A stretch of DNA of 64,000 nt, from NCBI GenBank assembly GCA_041391225.1, contig JAWKOL010000033.1, forward strand, positions 9,262 to 73,261, written 5' to 3'. Made by a program: the position numbers and the translations under genes. Every line of letters starts with the position of its first letter. The first letter of the stretch is position 1. This stretch comes from RI-153 sp041391225. GTDB taxonomy: Bacteria; Chloroflexota; Anaerolineae; Caldilineales; Caldilineaceae. Shown one piece after another: positions 26,113 through 34,586 of the stretch. The notes under the pieces were generated by a model. It was given only the letters and a program-made list of their open reading frames with translations, made no database searches and was not told where the DNA came from.

Positions 26113-26917
26113 ATGATCATCGAATGGAACGTTCATCTGTTTTCGTCCGACACAGATCGCTATCCCTTTCATCCACGGGCCAGCTACATCCCCGACGCAT
26201 CCCACTGGGTTGCTGATCCGCTGACCGACTACCTGGCGCACATGGACGCCTACGGCATCGACCGCGCCGTGATTGTGCATCCCGAACCGTACGGCGATGA
26301 TCACCGGCTGGTGCTCGATGCGCTACAGCGTGAGCCAGAGCGGCTGCGTGGTACATCGCTGTTTTATCCCCGCGATGACGACGCCATCGCCAAGCTGCAC
26401 GATCTGGTGGCGCAGGAGCCGCGCATCGTTTCCACGCGTTTCCATGCCCACCGCGGCACGAATCATTACCTCGATAGCTTCGCCGATCCTGGTGTGGTGG
26501 CACTGTGGGAAGCCGCCGCTGATTTGGGCCTGATCGTGGAATTGCACATTGGCCCCGATTTCGCCCGCCAGGCCGCGGACTTGATCCGCGCCCACCCGGC
26601 CACACCGGTGCTCATCGATCACCTGGCGGAGCCGAAGATGGGCACCGCCGTGGAGTACGCCGACGTCCTTGATCTGGCACAGTACGACAACGTCTACATG
26701 AAGCTCTCGGGCATAAACCACTTTGCCGACGACGCGCCCACCTATGAAAGCGCCCGAGCCTTCACGCGCCGCGTCGCCGAAGCCTATGGCCCGGATCACA
26801 TGGTGTGGGCAGCGGCACGCCGCAGATTGTGGACGTTCACCTGGCGCACTGGTCGGAGGCGGAGCGGGAGCGGTGAAGGGTGGGAATTTGAGGAGATTGG
26901 TGTGGGGAGAGAAGTAA
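26113..26917 (+). CDS. Amidohydrolase family 2 metal-dependent hydrolase, one frame break
   Basis: The protein starts at ATG 26113, after GGGAGGG. It has the TIM-barrel amidohydrolase-2 fold of the 2-pyrone-4,6-dicarboxylate lactonase/sugar lactonase type: an early strand WNVHLFSSD (in place of the usual DxHxH), MDAYGIDRAVIVHPEPYG, FHAHRG, VLIDHLAEP and YMKLSGINHFA. Near 26808 one G is missing in a G-run; restoring it gives MVWGSGTPQIVDVHLAH and an end at TAA 26915-26917, giving about 268 residues. The stop codon begins a heptad array. It follows the sugar importer by 84 bases and may act on its substrate as a lactonase or hydrolase; that is inference. Confidence 0.78.
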
Positions 26918-27036
26918 TGCGTAATTCATAATGCGGAATATGGTGGCGTTTGGATCGCTGGATTGGATCTGTTCCGTACGACGTACCTCAATCACGCAAT
27001 CGGGATCCTCAACCAACTACGCATCACGCACCATCT
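26915..27036. repeat. Heptad-repeat pair (TAATGCG type) between converging genes
   Basis: The left part (26915-26938) has TAATGCGTAATTCATAATGCGG. The right part (about 26990-27034) has CAATCACGCAATCGGG and CTACGCATCACGCACC. The left arm supplies the amidohydrolase stop and the right arm encodes the last ten residues and stop of the opposing glycosyltransferase. Confidence 0.75.
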
Positions 27037-28155
27037 CCGCAATCTCTCAACGATATCAATCGTCGACTGCGGACGCCCCAAGGATTTCGCCACCGCCGCC
27101 ATTTCGGCGAGTTTGTGCTGCTGCGGGCCGAACCAATGGCTGAGGATGGCGGCGATCTGTGCCGGATCTTCGTTGAAGGCGCCGGCGCCGCTCTCTACCA
27201 CGAAGGGGATGTTGCCAGTTTCCTGGCCGGGGATGTAGCCACTGAGCAGGCTGGGCAGCCCGCTGATCATCGCTTCGGCGATGGTGCCAGGCCCCGCCTT
27301 GGTGACGATACAATCCGCCGCTGCCATCCAATCGGGCATGTTGTCCACGAAGCCGAGGACGCGCACGGGCAGCGGCCAGGCGCGGCTGCTCAAATTGGCG
27401 CGTAGCTTCTCATTTCGCCCGCAGATCACCACGAGCTGGGCGTTGCGTCCGTCGGCGGAGAGACGCCGCGCCGCCGCTTCCACGATTTTCGCCACCGGTC
27501 CCATTCCCTCACCACCGCCCACGATCAATGCCGTCAGCCGATCCGGATCGAGTTCAAGTTCGCTGCGGACTTCGGTCTTGTCTCGTGGGGCGCGGGCGAA
27601 GGCGGGGCGCACCGGCAACCCACACACCTTCAGTTGTTGCGGCGTCAGTCCTTGGCGCAAACCAGCCTCGTAGGCCGCCTGCGTGGGGACAAAACAGCGA
27701 TCCACCCCGCGATGAAACCACATCGGCGTGATTGTCCCCAGATCGGTGATCACGGTGACACAGGGGACGTCGGGGCGTTCGAGATGCAGCACGAGCTCGG
27801 GGATCTTCGAGAGTAGCGGATGCACCGAGATCACCAGATCGGGGCGGTATTGGTGGAACATGCGGCGCACAGTACGGCGCACCACGCGTTCGGCCGTGGC
27901 AAGAACGGGTTCGGTGAGTGTCGGTTTTTCGCTGACAAACCAGATGAATTTCCAGAAGGCGATGCCGCGGTTCACCAGGGGGCTGTACGAGTTCGGTAGG
28001 CGGTTCATCGGCCACGGCGTGTACGATTTCCACAGATCCACGATTTCCACGCGGAAACGGTCGCCATAGCGTTGGGTAAAGCCGGCCTGCAACGCCTGCG
28101 CACTGGCGCGATGACCACCGCCGGTGTCGCTCATCAGGATCAGAATTGTGGGCAT
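26992..28155 (-). CDS. Diacylglycerol glycosyltransferase (MGDG synthase/UgtP-like)
   Basis: The 387-residue protein has an N-terminal MGDG-synthase domain (PTILILMSDTGGGHRASAQAL, the sugar-lipid acceptor loop; then RPDLVISVHPLLSKIPELVL) and a C-terminal GT28-type nucleotide-sugar domain (LIVGGGEGMGPVAKI, GFVDNMPDWMAAADCIVTKAGPGTIAEAM, SGYIPGQETGN). Such enzymes add glucose or galactose to diacylglycerol on the cytosolic face and may act processively. I chose ATG 28155 (MPTILILM) over 28194. The last ten residues (VMRSWLRIPIA) come from a heptad array. It lies downstream of an alpha/beta hydrolase gene and near a paralogue, forming a glycolipid locus. Confidence 0.88.
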   Translation of the reverse strand: MPTILILMSDTGGGHRASAQALQAGFTQRYGDRFRVEIVDLWKSYTPWPMNRLPNSYSPLVNRGIAFWKFIWFVSEKPTLTEPVLATAERVVRRTVRRMFHQYRPDLVISVHPLLSKIPELVLHLERPDVPCVTVITDLGTITPMWFHRGVDRCFVPTQAAYEAGLRQGLTPQQLKVCGLPVRPAFARAPRDKTEVRSELELDPDRLTALIVGGGEGMGPVAKIVEAAARRLSADGRNAQLVVICGRNEKLRANLSSRAWPLPVRVLGFVDNMPDWMAAADCIVTKAGPGTIAEAMISGLPSLLSGYIPGQETGNIPFVVESGAGAFNEDPAQIAAILSHWFGPQQHKLAEMAAVAKSLGRPQSTIDIVERLRRWCVMRSWLRIPIA

Positions 28156-28203
28156 AACATCTCGTTTGGGTGTGTTGCTTGAAATTCCAGTCATTGGCGG
28201 TTC

Positions 28204-28945
28204 TCAACGTAGAAATTCAAGCGTCAGGTGAGCCACGTCCGCGGCGGCCAGGATCGGCGCAGCGTGATTTGCGTTAATACAAAAGTGCCGCTTACTGCGG
28301 TGACGCGGGCAGATCGTGATGACATCCTGGCGCCCCCAGATGTAGAGCGTCGGCACGCCTAGCGAGAGCAGGCTGTGTCCTTCGTCTGGGATATCGCGTA
28401 GCGCCTGACGCAGCACATGGATCGGCTGCGCGCCAATGTCGCGCGTCCACTCGGCTGCGCGGCGACCTGCGCGCCCGTTGAAGCCAAGTGATGTCACCAA
28501 ACCGTAGAGCCTTGGCCCCGACAATGCCCAGTCGCCAAAGCTCGGCAGCACAGCATCGATGTGCAGAACCGTCTGCAACAGGCGCCAACGCCAGCCGGGT
28601 ATGTGCAACGGGCAGAGGAAGATGCACCTGCTCACGGTGTCACCGTAGCGTTGAACGTAGATTTCGCCCATGCGCGTACCGGTGGAGTAGCAGAGCAGCG
28701 ACCAGCGAGTGATCCCTAGCTCTCGGCGTAGTTCGTCGAGCAGATCTGCGCTCGCTGACGTAGTATAATGTTTGCGCGGGCAATGGCGGCGACGCGCCGA
28801 TGCCGGGCAATTCCACCAAAATTAGCTGAAAATGGCTGTGGAGCAAGGGGACCAGTGCTTGCCAGATGTTGTACGAAATGCCGAAACCATGCAGCAGCAG
28901 CAGTGGCGGCCCTTCACCCACAATGCGATAGCTCAGGTCTGACAT
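28204..28945 (-). CDS. Alpha/beta hydrolase, one frame break
   Basis: The ATG at 28945 gives MSDLSYRIVGEGPPLLLLHGFGISYNIWQAL, the classic alpha/beta-hydrolase start with the HGFG oxyanion motif. After VELPGIGASPP one base change near 28765 moves to the frame that reads LLDELRRELGITRWSLLCYSTG; CYSTG is a variant of the GxSxG nucleophile elbow (C-Y-S-T-G). The C-terminal part has LSLGVPTLYIWGRQDVI with the acid and NANHAAPILAAADVA with the catalytic histidine. About 246 residues in total. Its first codon lies 12 bases from the start of a divergent glycosyltransferase gene, so they share an intergenic control region. The substrate (lipid, glycolipid or other ester) is unknown. Confidence 0.8.
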
Positions 28946-28957
28946 GGATACCGAAGG

Positions 28958-30127
28958 ATGAACTTGATGGCGCAGAAACGAATTTTGATGCTGATGTCGA
29001 AGACGGGAGGCGGTCACCTAAGCCTGGCCGAAGCGCTGCGCGACCGTCTCGGCGAAGACAGTTACTCGATCTCGATTGCCGATCCACAGTCGCGGGCGTT
29101 TCACGTCCACTATCGGCTGGCCAGCCGCCATGCACTGTGGTTGTGGTCGGCAGAGTACACGTTTTCCGACACACCTGCACGCGCCACACTGGCTCATCGG
29201 CTCTTCACGCTGGCCAATCAGCAAGCACTCATGGATCTAATCGAGCGGGAACGCCCCGATCTGATCATGTCCACCTATGCGTTCTTTTCGTATTCGGTAG
29301 GGCGGGCGCTGGCTACGCTGGGGCGCAAAATACCGCTGGCAGTACTCTTTGCCGATCCGCAACAGTTGCATCACGCCTGGCTTACCTACAAAGACGCCGA
29401 TGCCACCCTGGCCCCCACGCCGGAGACCGCACAAGAGGCGATCCGCGCCGGTTTCGATTCCCAGCGCGTCCACCTTTCGGGCTGGCCGGTACGCGGTCAG
29501 TTCTACAATGCTTACGGCGAAGACGCCGCCCTTTTCCGTCGCAGCCTCAACCTGGATCCGTCTCGGCTCACCGTCTTTCTGCAGGGCGGCGGCGAGGGGA
29601 CGGCTCAATTCAGTGCCACCGTCGAGAATCTCTTGCGCCTTAACCAGGAAGCGCCCGCGCCGATGCTCCAGATCATCCTCGCCGCGGGGACGAATCAGGC
29701 CCTGCTGGCACGTTTTCGTGGCGTGGCACACTGCCACGTGCTGCCGTTCACCAAAGAGATCGCTCCCTACATCGCCGCCGCCGACCTCGTCATGGGCAAA
29801 GCCGGCCCCAACATGCTCTTCGAATCGGTGACACTGGGCAAGCCCTTTATCGCCACCACCTACATCCCCGGCCAGGAGACGCCAAACCTCGCCTTCATCC
29901 GCGATCACGGCCTGGGCTGGGTCGCCCTCACCCCGGAAGAACGCTTTTCTCTGCTACGCTCGTTGATCCAGCAGCCTGCTCAGATCGAGAGCATGCGCGC
30001 CGCCGTCGACGCCTACCGCCGCTGGAACACCGAAGCGACGGAGGGGATACCGAGGATTGTGGAAAGGCTTCTCAATACGCACCCTTCCCCAACAACACCT
30101 TCGGGATCGTCGTCAGCAGGATGCTGA
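28958..30127 (+). CDS. Diacylglycerol glycosyltransferase paralogue (MGDG synthase-like)
   Basis: The 389-residue product shares the two-domain layout of the gene on the other side of the hydrolase: an acceptor loop RILMLMSKTGGGHLSLAEAL, then RPDLIMSTYAFFSYSVGRAL and the nucleotide-sugar domain VFLQGGGEGTAQFSA, IAPYIAAADLVMGKAGPNMLFESV and TTYIPGQETPNLAF. The GxG and KAGP motifs are intact. Identity with the paralogue looks moderate, so a different sugar or lipid acceptor is likely. Two ATGs (28958, 28967) are possible starts. The last 18 codons overlap the opposing sugar-transferase gene, so the Ser/Pro-rich tail after LLNTHP may be an antisense by-product of a run past the natural end. Confidence 0.85.
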   Translation: MNLMAQKRILMLMSKTGGGHLSLAEALRDRLGEDSYSISIADPQSRAFHVHYRLASRHALWLWSAEYTFSDTPARATLAHRLFTLANQQALMDLIERERPDLIMSTYAFFSYSVGRALATLGRKIPLAVLFADPQQLHHAWLTYKDADATLAPTPETAQEAIRAGFDSQRVHLSGWPVRGQFYNAYGEDAALFRRSLNLDPSRLTVFLQGGGEGTAQFSATVENLLRLNQEAPAPMLQIILAAGTNQALLARFRGVAHCHVLPFTKEIAPYIAAADLVMGKAGPNMLFESVTLGKPFIATTYIPGQETPNLAFIRDHGLGWVALTPEERFSLLRSLIQQPAQIESMRAAVDAYRRWNTEATEGIPRIVERLLNTHPSPTTPSGSSSAGC

Positions 30128-31567
30128 GATCCAGCCCCACACTCCAATTTTCGGTGTAGTAGATGTCGAGAAGCACCATTTCGTCGAAGGTGAGATCGCT
30201 GCGCCCGCTGATCTGCCATAGCCCCGTCGCGCCAGGACTCACCGACAACCGCTTGCGGTGCCATTCTTCGTACTGCGCCACCTCTTCGGGCAGGTTGGGC
30301 CGCGGACCCACCAAACTCATCTCGCCGCGGAAGACGTTGATCAACTGCGGCAACTCGTCCAGGCTGAACCGGCGCAGCACACGTCCAGTGCGCGTGCGCC
30401 GCGGATCATCGCGCACCTTGAAGAGTGGACCAGTGGCCTCGTTGAGATCGGCCACCTCCTCGCGGCGCGCCTCGGCATTGACCACCATCGAGCGGAATTT
30501 GTAGATACGGAACAATTGACCGTTCCTGCCAACCCGGACCTGCGAGTAGAGCACAGGCCCGGGCGAGTCGAGGCGGATGGCCAGGGCAATGAGCAGTGTG
30601 ATCGGCAGGGTCAGCAGCGCGATCAGTGTCCCCAGTACCAGGTCTAACCCCCGCTTGAGAATCAGGTTCCAGCCTGCAATCGACACCTCACGCGTGCTGA
30701 TCAAGGGGATGCCGTTGATCTCCTCTACTTCCATCTGATTCTTGGTGAGCAGGAAGATATCGGGGACCACCTGCGCCTTGATCCCCTCCTGTTCGCACTC
30801 GCTGAGGATGCGCGCTACGGTGCGGTGGCTCTGCCAGGGCAGGCAGACGATCACCAAGTCGAGCGCGTACGTCTCGCGCACGCGGGCGAAGTTGTCCACC
30901 GAGCCAAGCGCCTTGAAGCGGCCAATGTCTGTGGAGCCTTTGGTTGGGTTGTCGTCGAGGAAGCCGATGAGCTGGTAACCTAACGTCGGGCGGGCGGCGA
31001 TGGTGCGCATCACCATTCGTCCTACATCGCCCGCACCCACGAGGACAACCCGCTGCACGCCAATCCATGTCGGCGCAGGTAGCCACGCACCAGTCCGATT
31101 GCGGCGCGGCCTGTTCCCAAAAAGAGGACGACGAGAAAGGCTGTGTACAGGAAGAGCAGGCGGCTGTAGAGCATCGGGCTGAAGATGAGGTTGATGGTGA
31201 TCAAAATCACCACGCCGATGGTGGTGGCGCTGGCGATTGTATAAACTTCTTCCAACCAGAGCCGCCCGCGGCGTTGACGGTAGACGCCGGAGAAGTGGAA
31301 GAGTAAGAACAGGATGGCCACCAGCGCCACACAAGAGAGGATGTACGAGGAAAAATCGGTCTGAAAAACAGGATCCACTGCTCTGAACCACTGCAATCGA
31401 TAGCGGATCAAGTAAGCCACCACAAAAGCCAACACGATCAGCAGAGAATCGCTTACCCGCAACAGTGAGGGCCACCATTGCGGGTTCACACGTTGCACGG
31501 TTTGGATCAACCAGTTGTCCTTGGTGGTGACGGCAACATGATCACGGTTCAGCGGCTTGACAGTCAT
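30072..31567 (-). CDS. Polyprenyl-phosphate sugar phosphotransferase (WbaP/CpsE type), one frame break
   Basis: This membrane enzyme transfers a sugar-1-phosphate onto undecaprenyl phosphate and starts exopolysaccharide or O-unit synthesis. The ATG at 31567 (MTVKPLNRDH) opens an N-terminal part with four helices (LLIVLAFVVAYLIRY, LVAILFLLFHFSGVY, TIGVVILITINLIF, LLFLYTAFLVVLFLG). One base must be restored near 31065 to reach VQRVVLVGAGDVGRMVM, a Rossmann-like CoA-binding domain, and the catalytic part: IAGWNLILKRGLDLVLG, VGRNGQLFRIYKFRSM, TRTGRVLRRFSLDELPQLINV and SLVGPRPNLPEEV. These are the KxxFD-like, RxxLDE-type and GPRP motifs of the family. The repaired protein has about 497 residues. 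It overlaps the convergent glycosyltransferase gene by 56 bases. Confidence 0.9.
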
Positions 31568-31602
31568 CGTTGAAAATAATCCCAGATCAGAAAAAACTCG
31601 GA

Positions 31603-32730
31603 TCAACAGGTGCGTTGGTAGACGTTTATGGTTTCGGCGGCGCAGCGTGTCCACGAGAAACGGCGAACATGCGCCAGGCCGCGTTTGCGCAGATCGGCGC
31701 GTACTGCGTCTTCGGTGACGACGGCGTTGAGTGCAGCCGCCATCTCCGCTGTCGAATCCGGCGCGAAGGTGAGGGCTGCATCCTGCGCCACCTCTTCGAT
31801 CCCCGGCGCCCGGCTGCACAGCACAGGCGCGCCGCAGGCCATCGCTTCCAGCACCGGCATCCCGAACCCCTCGAACAAACTCGGGTAGACGAAGGCCAGC
31901 GCTGCCCGGTACCATTCAGGCAGATCCGCCGATGGCACGTAGCCGGGAAAGCGGATCATCTCGGCCAGCCCCAACGCCTGCACCTGCTGGTAGATCGTAT
32001 CGTAGAACCATCCCTGCGCGCCGGCCAGCACCAGGGCCACATCACGATCCGATGCGGTGGCCTGTGCGCGCCAGGCAGCGTAGGCGTCGATCAACCGTTC
32101 CAGGTTCTTGCGGGGTTCCAGCGTGCCGACATAGAGCAGGAAACGCGCTGGCAAATCATGCGCCCGCCGAAAGGAAGCACTGCGCTCCGCATCCCCTGGC
32201 GCGAAGCGTTCGGCCACCCCATTATACACGACATCGATCTTCTTGGCGTCCACATGGAAGTAGTGAACCAGATCATTCGCCGTCTGTCGGCTGACGGCGA
32301 TCACACGCTGCGCCCTACGCACGCTCGCCGCGCACAGCTGTGTCAGGTAAAAGCGCTTGGCCGCGGGGAAACGCTCGGGCATGCGCACAAAACTCAGATC
32401 ATGGACCGTCACCACACCTGGCGTCGACGTGGCCAGCGGCAGCACGTTGACCAGCCCATGCACCACATCCGCGTCCAGGCGGCTCAGTGCCGAAGGCAGC
32501 GCCGTCTGCTCCCACACGATCCGCGGCAGCGGGCGCTGCGCGGGCCAGCGCGTACGGCGCAGCGCCACGCCTTCACAGGAAAAGCCCGCGTCGTTGACAA
32601 ACGCCGTCAGTCTCAGCCCACTGCCGTGCCGCCCCAGCGCCGTGAGCAACTCCTGGCTGTAGACGCTCACCCCGGCGCCCCGGTACGTCTCTGCTGTGTT
32701 GATCAGTTGCGCGTCGATGACAATGTGCAT
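31603..32730 (-). CDS. Glycosyltransferase family 4, exopolysaccharide type
   Basis: The 375-residue protein is a GT-B enzyme: N-terminal DAQLINTAETYRGAGVSVYSQ with the acceptor site, DADVVHGLVNVLPL, VVTVHDLSFVRMPERF, RVIAVSRQTANDLVHYF; the donor domain begins with FLLYVGTLEPRKNLERLIDAY, then EMIRFPGYVPSADLPEWYRAA and the EX7E segment FEGFGMPVLEAMACG. The ATG 32730 (MHIVIDAQL) is chosen; the frame extends upstream only through a heptad array. It follows the next GT4 gene on the same strand and precedes the sugar phosphotransferase by 35 bases, so the three form one exopolysaccharide unit. The sugar is unknown. Confidence 0.9.
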   Translation of the reverse strand: MHIVIDAQLINTAETYRGAGVSVYSQELLTALGRHGSGLRLTAFVNDAGFSCEGVALRRTRWPAQRPLPRIVWEQTALPSALSRLDADVVHGLVNVLPLATSTPGVVTVHDLSFVRMPERFPAAKRFYLTQLCAASVRRAQRVIAVSRQTANDLVHYFHVDAKKIDVVYNGVAERFAPGDAERSASFRRAHDLPARFLLYVGTLEPRKNLERLIDAYAAWRAQATASDRDVALVLAGAQGWFYDTIYQQVQALGLAEMIRFPGYVPSADLPEWYRAALAFVYPSLFEGFGMPVLEAMACGAPVLCSRAPGIEEVAQDAALTFAPDSTAEMAAALNAVVTEDAVRADLRKRGLAHVRRFSWTRCAAETINVYQRTC

Positions 32731-32828
32731 GGTTGGGGACTGGGGATTAGAGACTGAGAATTGGGGATTGGGGATCGGTGACTCGGCGCGATCAGCCACC
32801 TAGTCCCTAATCCCCAATCCCCAGTCCC
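32731..32828. repeat. Inverted heptad-repeat hairpin (GGGGATT type)
   Basis: Left array 32731-32782 has tandem GGGGACT, GGGGATT, AGAGACT, GAGAATT, GGGGATT, GGGGATC. The right array 32800-32828 (CTAGTCC, CTAATCC, CCAATCC, CCAGTCC) is its complement. It sits between two co-oriented glycosyltransferase genes; the right arm encodes the last nine residues and stop of the upstream one. Confidence 0.9.
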
Positions 32829-33924
32829 CCATCTCTCGATACACGTTAGCCGTCTCCGCCGCGATCTGGCGCATGGTGTAGCGTTCTTCGACGCGGCGGC
32901 GACCGGCGGCGGCCAGGTGGTCGCGCAGCGTGGGCTTGTCCATGAGATCTTGCAGGTGACGGTGCAAACTCTCGACATCTTCTTCGGGGAAGAGCAGACC
33001 GGCGTCCCCGATGACGTTGGGGATCTCGCCACAAGTGCTGCCGATCACCGGCACACCGCACGCCATCGCCTCGATCAGCACGCGCCCGAACTGTTCCTGC
33101 CAGTTGGGGCGGCTGCGGCTGGGCAACACGAAGGCGTCCAGCCCACGGTAGAAAGATGGCATCTCGTGCGCGGCCAGGCGACGCCCCAGGTCGACGCGTT
33201 GGTCGATTCCTAGTTCGGCTGCCAATGCCCGCAAGGACGCGTCCTCCGCGCCGCTGCCCACCAGCGTCAAGCGCCAGTCGCCTGTCAGCCCGGCGCAGGC
33301 GCGCAGCAGCAGATCGACGCCCTTCTCTTCGATCAAACCACCTGCATAACCAATCTCAAAGGGATGCTCTCCACGTGTCAATTGCGGAGAGAAAATGGCC
33401 GGATCCACGCCGAATTGGGGGATGACGTGGATCTTACCGACGTAGCCCTTGCCGCGCAAAACCGCGGCGGCGTCCTGGTTGCCGGTCAGCGCCACAGGAC
33501 AGGCTCGATAGTTGGCCGCTTCGAGCCAGGCGAACGGTGGTGGATAGCGTCGATGTAGATTTTGCCAGGTGAAGAAGAGCGCCTTGGCGCCCACCGCCTG
33601 CGCGGCCCGCGCCGCCAACCAAGTGGCAAGGTTGTACGGTTCCTCGTCCACATGCACGAGATCGGGCCGGATGTGGCGCAGTTCCGCGGCCAGCGTCGGG
33701 TAAAAATGCAGATGGTAGTTGCCGTTCAGCGCCAACGGAATCACACGCAGATCGTAGCCTTGCGTGTGGCGCGTCTCCGCCGACTGCCGTCCTCGCCGAT
33801 CCTGCCACGAAGGCGGAATCAGCACCGTCAGGTCTACCCCCAGGGCGGCGATCTCCTCGGCTTTGCGTTGATAAGCGCCCACAATGAGCGCCTTGCTGAT
33901 CAGTACAACTCGCATCTTTGGCAT
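32800..33924 (-). CDS. Glycosyltransferase family 4 with a repeat-derived C-terminal tail
   Basis: The GT-B protein has about 374 residues: MRVVLISKALIVGAYQRKAEEIAALG, RPDLVHVDEEPYNLATWLAARAA, GKIHVIPQFGVDPAIF, FEIGYAGGLIEEKGVDLLLRAC, WRLTLVGSGAED and the donor-site segment GRVLIEAMACGVPVIGST, with the EX7E acid pattern in QEQFGRVLIEAMACG. The first residues of the frame upstream (to 34041) are read through two hairpins and are not credible; MPKMRVVL at 33924 or MRVVL at 33915 is the start. The last nine residues (GDWGLGIRD) and the TAG are exactly a GGGGATT-type array, so the original end was replaced. Upstream on the same strand is a terminator-like hairpin. Confidence 0.88.
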   Translation of the reverse strand: MPKMRVVLISKALIVGAYQRKAEEIAALGVDLTVLIPPSWQDRRGRQSAETRHTQGYDLRVIPLALNGNYHLHFYPTLAAELRHIRPDLVHVDEEPYNLATWLAARAAQAVGAKALFFTWQNLHRRYPPPFAWLEAANYRACPVALTGNQDAAAVLRGKGYVGKIHVIPQFGVDPAIFSPQLTRGEHPFEIGYAGGLIEEKGVDLLLRACAGLTGDWRLTLVGSGAEDASLRALAAELGIDQRVDLGRRLAAHEMPSFYRGLDAFVLPSRSRPNWQEQFGRVLIEAMACGVPVIGSTCGEIPNVIGDAGLLFPEEDVESLHRHLQDLMDKPTLRDHLAAAGRRRVEERYTMRQIAAETANVYREMGDWGLGIRD

Positions 33925-33956
33925 TATAGATGGCAGAGAAATGATCACCAAAAGTA

Positions 33957-34039
33957 GGGGTTTGCGTTGCAGCAGGTAGCGTTTCCCGCAACGCAACCCC
34001 CCAAAACAAAAAACGTCCCAGGTCGATCCGACCTGGGAC
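33957..34039 (-). terminator. Hairpin pair with a terminator ahead of the glycosyltransferase operon
   Basis: Stem GTCCCAGGTCG/CGACCTGGGAC (34015-34039) is followed on the minus strand by GTTTTTTG, a good rho-independent terminator. A second hairpin GCAACGCAA/TTGCGTTGC (about 33957-34000) follows. Both lie 30-115 bases upstream of the GT4 start on the same strand, so they may act as an attenuator of the exopolysaccharide genes. Confidence 0.75.
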
Positions 34040-34041
34040 AT

Positions 34042-34586
34042 CTATGTTAAACTATCCAGGCTTGCGGACCGGTTCGCCCGCAACGTATTCGAGCGATATC
34101 AAACGCGGTTCGGGAAAGCGCCGGTCCACCCAGATAGATTGTTATCCTGCCACTCACTGCTGACGATTTTCATTCTCCCACAGTTTTGTTAACGCTGTGT
34201 TGCGATAACATTAGCATTTGGTTTGCTTTCGCGTCTGCGAGATCAAATGAATAGACGGGCGACGAATCGGGCATCGATGTGGGCAGCGTTTGGTTCATCG
34301 CCCGTCTATACAGGAAGTGCGTCGCCGCCCGTCGCAAAATACATGCACAGGCCAAAGTACGGAATATGACGTAGATCGGGCGAGCCTGCCTTTCGACCAC
34401 GCTTATCGCCGCTGTGCCAGTGTCCCGATTACGCGCTGCGCGAAGACTCCTGGTAGAATACCAGCACCCGAGATTGGCCCACCGAGATCACCGACGTTCT
34501 CCGATCACAGACACTGCCGTCAATCCTACAAAACCGTGTGATCGATGAATCAGATGCCGCCGCCTTCCACCCAGGAGAATCTTGTG
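34042..34586. other. Gene-free intergenic region with inverted repeats
   Basis: No gene. It separates the divergent exopolysaccharide genes from an amino-acid binding protein. It contains an inverted repeat at 34251-34309 and a palindrome CTGGTA-GAA-TACCAG at 34450-34464 that may be an operator, about 125 bases before the binding-protein ATG. No full promoter is clear. Confidence 0.55.
34251..34309. repeat. Inverted repeat ATAGACGGGCGA
   Basis: ATAGACGGGCGA (34251-34262) is complementary to 34298-34309 with a further partial match inside. The sequence continues with CTATACAGG and GTGCGTCGC, words also found in the 19.3 kb repeat. Confidence 0.8.
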
